64,000 bases of DNA, taken from the NCBI GenBank assembly GCA_003550345.1, contig PUJZ01000017.1, positions 1 to 64,000 of the forward strand, read 5' to 3'. The notes below the pieces were generated by a model. It was not told the origin of the DNA and ran no database searches. It was given only the letters and a program-made list of their open reading frames with translations. How positions within the stretch are numbered: position 1 is the first letter of the stretch; each line of letters starts with the position of its first letter. A program made the position numbers and the translations under genes. Of this stretch, positions 59,085 through 64,000 are shown piece by piece. This DNA is from Methanomassiliicoccaceae archaeon (GTDB lineage Archaea; Thermoplasmatota; Thermoplasmata; Methanomassiliicoccales; Methanomethylophilaceae).

Positions 59085-59417
59085 TCATTCCTGCCAGGCC
59101 TCGAGCTCCAGCTCCGCCCTGTCGCCGCGGAATACCCCCAGGACGAGGGCGGCGGTGCAGCTCTCATTGAACGGTATGGGGCCGAGCGTCCCGCTGCTGA
59201 TGCCCTCCTTGAAGTCCAGCACCCTCCCGTCAGGGCCGGAGACCGCCAGGTCCACTGGAGCGTCGGAATCCACCCTTACGGTGAGGCCGCGCCCCTTGCG
59301 CACCTTGAGGGGGAAGGTCTTGACATTGTCGTAGCCGCCGGGAACGGATAGGTCCAGGTCCCCGATGCTCACCGTACGCTTGGACAGCACCGGCGAGCGC
59401 TTCCGTAGGATGGGCAT
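59085..59417 (-). CDS. hypothetical protein, possible beta-rich domain
   Basis: 110 aa ORF in a minus-strand gene run; TFPLKVRKGRGLTVRVDSDAPVDLAVSGPDGRVLDFKEGISSGTLGPIPFNESCTAALVLGVFRGDRAELELEAWQE. Confidence 0.6.
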   Translation of the reverse strand: MPILRKRSPVLSKRTVSIGDLDLSVPGGYDNVKTFPLKVRKGRGLTVRVDSDAPVDLAVSGPDGRVLDFKEGISSGTLGPIPFNESCTAALVLGVFRGDRAELELEAWQE

Positions 59418-59456
59418 GCTTGGTGATGCCCCCGGAGGTATTTGTGCTTTGCAGGG

Positions 59457-60515
59457 TCACCAGCTGTCCCGGAAGGCCATGCCGTAGGCCACGTACATAT
59501 GGCATTCCCGCGGCGATTCTATCAGCCGGCGCAGGAAGGGAAGGACCCTCGACCTCCCCTGGAAGGGGGCGGCGGCGGCGCGCATATCGTCATCGCTCCA
59601 CGATGACATGGTGTCGTGGGCCTTCAGGTACCAGGGGGAGGAGAGGCGGGAGCGGTCCCACCACCTTCCATACCGGTCAGGCTTTCCGGCCGCCAGCGCC
59701 AGCGCCGCCTGGCGCCCCGCCTGGAGCGCCGTCCTGATGCCCCCGAAGCTCACCGGGTTTGCCTGGGCGGCGGCGTCGCCGACGAGGAGGGCGCCGCCCT
59801 TGACCACCGGCCCCACGCCCCCGAAGGGGATGTGGCGGCATCCGCGGTCCACGTAATCGGGGACCTCGTCGGTGCCCTTGGGGAACCCTGTGTTGACCAG
59901 GCCTCCGCAGGGGAACTCCCAGCGGTACCCCCCTCCGTACCTCTCGCCCATATGGAAGACTAGGGTCTCCGGCTCCGCCTCCCCCTTCACCAGGTACCTC
60001 TCGGCGGCGATGGTGCGCATCGGTCTGCTGCCGAAGAGGTCGCGACGCACCACGGAGAAGGCGCCATCGGCGCCGACCACATGGCGTGCGCGTATCTCGC
60101 TGCCGTCGTAGAGCAGGGCGCGGTAGCCGTCGCCGTCCGCTGCCACTGAGACCAGCGACCCCCTCTCCAGCAGGGCCCCTTCCTCGCGGCATCTGTCGGC
60201 CATCGCATCGAGGAAGCGGGGGCGGTCGATTATCAGGCCATCGACCCTCTGCTCGGTCTCCACGCCGCCTGGCCAATGCAGCCGGGTGCGCGATATGCTC
60301 TCGATGGCCCCCCAGGGCTCCACGGGCCCGAGGTCGCGGAACGCCCGGCGGCTGACGCCTTCGCCGCAGATGCGGTGGTACCTTGACCTGCGGTCGCCTT
60401 GGAGCCGGTCGAGGGCGAGCACGCCGATATCGTCCCCTGAAAGCCTGAGGAAAAGGGCCGCCGAGAGGCCAGCAGGACCGGCCCCCACCACCAGGACGTC
60501 GTGCCTCTCCGCCAT
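59457..60515 (-). CDS. FAD-dependent geranylgeranyl reductase family protein
   Basis: HDVLVVGAGPAGLSAALFLRLSGDDIGVLALDR...RYHRICGEGVSRRAFRDLG...GADGAFSVVRRDL...ALLVGDAAAQANPVSFGGIRTALQAGRQAA. Confidence 0.88.
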   Translation of the reverse strand: MAERHDVLVVGAGPAGLSAALFLRLSGDDIGVLALDRLQGDRRSRYHRICGEGVSRRAFRDLGPVEPWGAIESISRTRLHWPGGVETEQRVDGLIIDRPRFLDAMADRCREEGALLERGSLVSVAADGDGYRALLYDGSEIRARHVVGADGAFSVVRRDLFGSRPMRTIAAERYLVKGEAEPETLVFHMGERYGGGYRWEFPCGGLVNTGFPKGTDEVPDYVDRGCRHIPFGGVGPVVKGGALLVGDAAAQANPVSFGGIRTALQAGRQAALALAAGKPDRYGRWWDRSRLSSPWYLKAHDTMSSWSDDDMRAAAAPFQGRSRVLPFLRRLIESPRECHMYVAYGMAFRDSW

Positions 60516-60541
60516 CGACCGTCAATGTCGTAGCGGCTATT

Positions 60542-60841
60542 TCACGTTTGTTCGTCCAGCTCCGATAGCTCCTTCAGCAGGTGCAGGGCCTTCGTCCAGG
60601 ATTCCACGCTGACAACCTTAGGCCCCATCCCGGGGACCTCCTCCACGCTGTACTCGTCCCCCTCGAACCGGAGGAACATCACCTGGTAGCCGTCGGAGTC
60701 GAAACCCTCGATGCGGGGGTTGCCGACCACCGAGGCCCCATAGTCGTTGTCGAAGCGGTAGATCTTATGGAACCTGCCGCCGTCCATGCATCCGCAGACG
60801 CACTTGGCGTTAAGGTCTATCTCGAACTGTTCGATGTCCAT
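60542..60841 (-). CDS. small hypothetical protein with CVCGC motif
   Basis: Start at 60841 preceded by AGGTGAGGG: MDIEQFEIDLNAKCVCGCMDGGRFHKIYRFDNDYGASVVGNPRIEGFDSDGYQVMFLRFEGDEYSVEEVPGMGPKVV. Confidence 0.65.
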   Translation of the reverse strand: MDIEQFEIDLNAKCVCGCMDGGRFHKIYRFDNDYGASVVGNPRIEGFDSDGYQVMFLRFEGDEYSVEEVPGMGPKVVSVESWTKALHLLKELSELDEQT

Positions 60842-60949
60842 TCCCTCACCTGCTTTCTTGCCCGGACCGATGGCGGACCGCGGCCCGCCGCGCCCTTCTG
60901 AGATAGGGAACCTTGCGGCGGGTATTAATAACCGGGCGGGACTGATTAT

Positions 60950-61270
60950 ATTCATCTTGTCTTATAAATGGGTTTACCAAGTGTTTTGTTATTAACAGCT
61001 TATAGTCGGGGGGGTCATGTTAACTATTGTTTGCGCCTAAGATAACTATTTATAGAATGTAGATATGCATTTTTCGTTTATAGGCCTATTATCTACTTAT
61101 TCTGTTGTTGTTTTCTGTTTTTACTCGTTCAGTATATAAAAGGTAAAACTATTTTGATTGTATGTTAACCCACTTTACCGGGCTATATCATCCATCCATA
61201 CTGTATTCTTTAATATCGTTGTTTTGGATTTTCTCCATTAGACGGCTAGCATTCCGTCGAGGAGGAACCC
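60950..61270 (+). promoter_or_regulatory. AT-rich leader/promoter region of the methyltransferase operon, with TATA box and taactatt direct repeats
   Basis: About 320 bp markedly AT-rich region; cagTATATAAAAgg near 61131-61140; TAACTATT at 61022-61029 and 61044-61051. Confidence 0.6.
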
Positions 61271-61271
61271 A

Positions 61272-61913
61272 ATGAGTAAAGAGGAGATATTGAACGGATT
61301 GAGCGAGGCCGTGGTCCTAGGGAAGCCTGACCAGGCCAAGTCGTACGCCCAGAGGGCGGTCGACGAGAAGGTCAGCCCCTTGGACGCCATCAATGACGGC
61401 CTCGTGAAGGGCATGTCGGTTGTTGGCGACCGCTACGCCGCCCGGGAGGTTTACCTTCCCCAGGTACTGATGTCGGCCAACACCATGTACGCTGGTCTTG
61501 ACCTGCTTCTCCCCATGATCCCCACCGAGGACCTGGCGGACAAGAAGAAGGTCATAATCGGCGTGGTCGAAGGAGACGTGCACGACATCGGCAAGAACAT
61601 CGTCAAGACCATGATGACCGCCGGAGGCCTGGAGGTCAAGGACCTCGGCAGGGACGTGCCCATTACCACCTTCGTGGACACCGCCGAGAGCATCAAGACC
61701 GATGTGGTGGCCATGAGCACCCTGATGACGCCCACCATGGACGGCATGAAGGACGTCATCGACGGGCTGGTGGAGAGCGGCTACCGCTCCAAGACCAAAG
61801 TGGTCATCGGCGGCCCGCCGACCTCGCCTGACTTCGCCGAGGAGATCGGCGCCGACCACCGCGATGCGAACGCCCAGGATTCCGTGGCATGGCTGAAGGA
61901 GGCGTTGTTTTGA
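61272..61913 (+). CDS. methyltransferase cognate corrinoid protein (MtbC/MttC/MtmC-like)
   Basis: 213 aa; EVYLPQVLMSANTMYAGLDLLLP...KVIIGVVEGDVHDIGKNIVKTMMTAGGLEVKDLGRDVP (DxHxxG B12 motif)...VVIGGPPTSPDFAEEIGADHRDANAQDSV; GAGGAGG upstream. Confidence 0.93.
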   Translation: MSKEEILNGLSEAVVLGKPDQAKSYAQRAVDEKVSPLDAINDGLVKGMSVVGDRYAAREVYLPQVLMSANTMYAGLDLLLPMIPTEDLADKKKVIIGVVEGDVHDIGKNIVKTMMTAGGLEVKDLGRDVPITTFVDTAESIKTDVVAMSTLMTPTMDGMKDVIDGLVESGYRSKTKVVIGGPPTSPDFAEEIGADHRDANAQDSVAWLKEALF

Positions 61914-62998
61914 ACCATATCGAGAGGGCGATGGCCTCCCTCGGGGACGAGGAGGTTGACCGCCTCACCTCATACCCGATAGCCTGCGGAGTCAACCGCA
62001 AGCTGCTCAACGGCGGAAAAGGCGTAACCTACGCCGAGTGGTGCCGGGACCCCAAGCTCTTCGCCGAGAGCTTCGTCGCAGGCCACAAGTACTTCGACTT
62101 CGACTTCGCCATCGGCCTCATGGACCTCTCGGTCCTGGCCGGAGACCTTGGCGCCAATGTGCGCATGGACGATGAGAACACACCGTTCGTGGACAAGCAC
62201 ATAATCCACAGCCCCGAGGACTATGAGAAGCTGGAGGTCCCTGACATCAAGAAGGGAAGGTCGAACGTCATCATCGAGGGGACGAGGATCTTCTCCGAGA
62301 AGCTGGCCGGCGAGGTCATCACCGCCGGTTTCCTGGAGGGTCCCCTGCTCGCGCTGACGCAGACCGCTGGCGCCGAGAGGGTCTTCATGGACATGTTCAC
62401 CGACCCCTCAGTGGTCCACAAGGGCCTGGAGGTGATGGTGGAGTTCGACCGTCAGATGGTCGAGGCCTTCGGTGAGACGGGCTGCAACGGCCTGGTCTGG
62501 GACTACCTGTGGGCCAACTACTCCTGCCTGGGGGATTCGGAGTACAACGAGTTCGAGGGGCAGAGCAAGTACGCCGGGATGCTGAACAAGCTCACCTCGG
62601 ACTGCGGTATGGCGTTCTGCATCCACAACTGCTCGGACCTTCCCCACCTGGACACGCAGGTGAATGATTTCAAGCCGGTGATCTACAGCATGGCCTACTA
62701 CCCCCTGATACCTGACTCGCCCAGCGCTGGCGAGGTGATCGACCAGGGGTACGCGGACAACTGCCTGATGGCCGGCAACATAGACCCGCAGATGTTCATC
62801 CGCGCCACCCCGGAGAAGATCTCCAAGGTGACTGATGATCTGTGCCAGGAGGTCAAGACCGCCCTGTGCAAGAGGGGGCTGAAGTCCCGCTACTGCATAT
62901 CCAGCGGTTGCGAGGTCCCGCCTGACATAGCCACCAAGCTGGAGAACATCAAGGCCGTCGTCGACGTGACCAAGGAGAAGGGCAAGGTCGAGTGCTGA
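61910..62998 (+). CDS. MtaA/MtbA-like methylcobamide:CoM methyltransferase (UroD superfamily); TTG start overlapping previous stop
   Basis: LNHIERAMASLGDEEVDRLTSYPIACGVNRKLL...EGPLLALTQTAGAERVFMDMF...FCIHNCSDLPHLD (HxC) ...RYCISSGCEVPPDI (second Cys); GGAGG at about 61898-61902. Confidence 0.88.
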   Translation: MNHIERAMASLGDEEVDRLTSYPIACGVNRKLLNGGKGVTYAEWCRDPKLFAESFVAGHKYFDFDFAIGLMDLSVLAGDLGANVRMDDENTPFVDKHIIHSPEDYEKLEVPDIKKGRSNVIIEGTRIFSEKLAGEVITAGFLEGPLLALTQTAGAERVFMDMFTDPSVVHKGLEVMVEFDRQMVEAFGETGCNGLVWDYLWANYSCLGDSEYNEFEGQSKYAGMLNKLTSDCGMAFCIHNCSDLPHLDTQVNDFKPVIYSMAYYPLIPDSPSAGEVIDQGYADNCLMAGNIDPQMFIRATPEKISKVTDDLCQEVKTALCKRGLKSRYCISSGCEVPPDIATKLENIKAVVDVTKEKGKVEC

Positions 62999-63064
62999 AA
63001 CCTTTCGAAAGCGACTTTATGCAGAAACCCTTTACCAAACACTTTACCGTCGAACGTGATAACA

Positions 63065-63736
63065 ATGAAGGTCTCGCAGATTGCAGGATTCCTCGGCAGC
63101 GGGAAGACAACCGCCCTCATGAAGATAGCGGAGGGGCTGGTCAACAAGGGCTGCCGCATTGCCATAGTGGTCAACGACGTGGGTGAGATAAGCATCGACT
63201 CCAAGTTCGTGGAGGCCAACGGCCTGGAGGCGAGGGAGATAGCCGGCGGCTGCATCTGCTGCCAGATAGCCGGCTCCTTCGCCGAGACGCTGGTCAAGCT
63301 CCATGAGGTCTTCGACCCCCAGATAGTCATCGTCGAGCCTTCAGGCGTGGCCATCCCCTGGGGGCTGAAGAGGGCGGCCGAGTACTCCGAGGCCAAAGCG
63401 GAGATGGTCATCGAGCACGCCCCCGTTATAACATTGGTGGACGCCACTCGCATCGACATGCTGTTGAAGGCCGTCCGCAGGCTGGTGGAGACCCAGATAC
63501 GCGAGGCCGACGTCTGTTTCGTCAACAAGGTCGATGCCGCTACCCCCGAGGCGGTGGCCAAGACCGAGGAGTTCATAGCCAGCATAAACCCGAGGGCGGA
63601 GATCGCCCACCTCTCCTCCGTGACCGGGGAGGGTTTGGACCTGGTTTACGAGGTGATAGTGGACAGGATATCGCCGCGTTACGACGACGCGGTGGAGGAG
63701 GAGCTGCTCCGCAAACAGTACAGCAGGAGGGAATGA
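63065..63736 (+). CDS. CobW/HypB-like G3E-family GTPase
   Basis: MKVSQIAGFLGSGKTTALMKIAEGLVNKGCRIAIVVNDVGEISIDSKFVEA...IAGGCICCQIAGSFAETLVKL (CxCC) ...VEPSGVA...CFVNKVDA. Confidence 0.92.
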   Translation: MKVSQIAGFLGSGKTTALMKIAEGLVNKGCRIAIVVNDVGEISIDSKFVEANGLEAREIAGGCICCQIAGSFAETLVKLHEVFDPQIVIVEPSGVAIPWGLKRAAEYSEAKAEMVIEHAPVITLVDATRIDMLLKAVRRLVETQIREADVCFVNKVDAATPEAVAKTEEFIASINPRAEIAHLSSVTGEGLDLVYEVIVDRISPRYDDAVEEELLRKQYSRRE

Positions 63737-64000
63737 GCATGTCCGGGGACGACCACGACGACCTGCATCTCGACCTGCACCGGGCGGTCGATGAGCTGGG
63801 GAAGTACGCCATAGTGATAAATGTCAAGTCCGAGGACGGGGTGAGCAAGGCCGATGTGCTGAGGTTCGTCAACCACATCATGAAGCGTTCCGTCCAGGTT
63901 TGCATGGAGAACGGCGCGGACATCGTCGGCCATGTGAAGTCCTTCGTGTGGAGCTCCGAGGGGAACATCATGGGGAGCATAGTGGACGCCGCCCAGGAGG
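63733..64000 (+). CDS. partial hypothetical protein with Asp/His-rich N-terminus (runs off window)
   Basis: ATGA overlap with the CobW-like gene; MSMSGDDHDDLHLDLHRAVDELGKYAIVINVKSEDGVSKADVLRFVNHIMKRSVQVCMENGADIVGHVKSFVWSSEGNIMGSIVDAAQE... Confidence 0.75.
   Translation, partial: MSMSGDDHDDLHLDLHRAVDELGKYAIVINVKSEDGVSKADVLRFVNHIMKRSVQVCMENGADIVGHVKSFVWSSEGNIMGSIVDAAQE

Overview
GC-rich archaeal chromosome segment, most likely from a methanogen of the Methanomassiliicoccales/Thermoplasmata lineage. This assignment is an inference from an unlinked 16S rRNA gene, an MvhADG/HdrA cluster, a corrinoid protein plus MtaA/MtbA-like methyltransferase pair, and archaeal-type information-processing genes. 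Main blocks: (i) PAP2 phosphatase, GNAT and PII-like genes and tRNA-Ala; (ii) a near-complete, mostly overlapping shikimate/chorismate/tyrosine operon (2993-10334); (iii) ilvD, then the S12-S7-EF2-EF1a-S10 'str' operon on the minus strand; (iv) tgtA, a Pcc1-like gene, tRNA-Gln, e-MtaB, aIF2-beta(-TRAM), pyrG and pheA; (v) a stand-alone 16S rRNA gene with flanking processing stem and tandem promoters; (vi) tRNA-Ser, presenilin-like protease, S8e, SRP19 and nnrDE; (vii) hdrA-mvhD-mvhG-mvhA; (viii) the archaeal proteasome/exosome superoperon, preceded by a RING/PHD-like zinc protein; (ix) ABC transporter, DHH, tyrS, adenine deaminase, phosphoribosyltransferase and TctA-like genes; (x) a three-gene overlapping cassette of a Walker-degenerate RadA-like protein, a small helical protein and a catalytically divergent, exonuclease-degenerate family B DNA polymerase (PolB2-like), which is the best candidate for an under-described system (archaeal mutasome analogue); (xi) membrane proteins and a geranylgeranyl-reductase-family gene; (xii) an AT-rich long leader followed by corrinoid protein, MtaA/MtbA-like, CobW-like GTPase and an Asp/His-rich partial ORF running off the window. 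All assignments come from reading the sequence and motifs; no database search was run.
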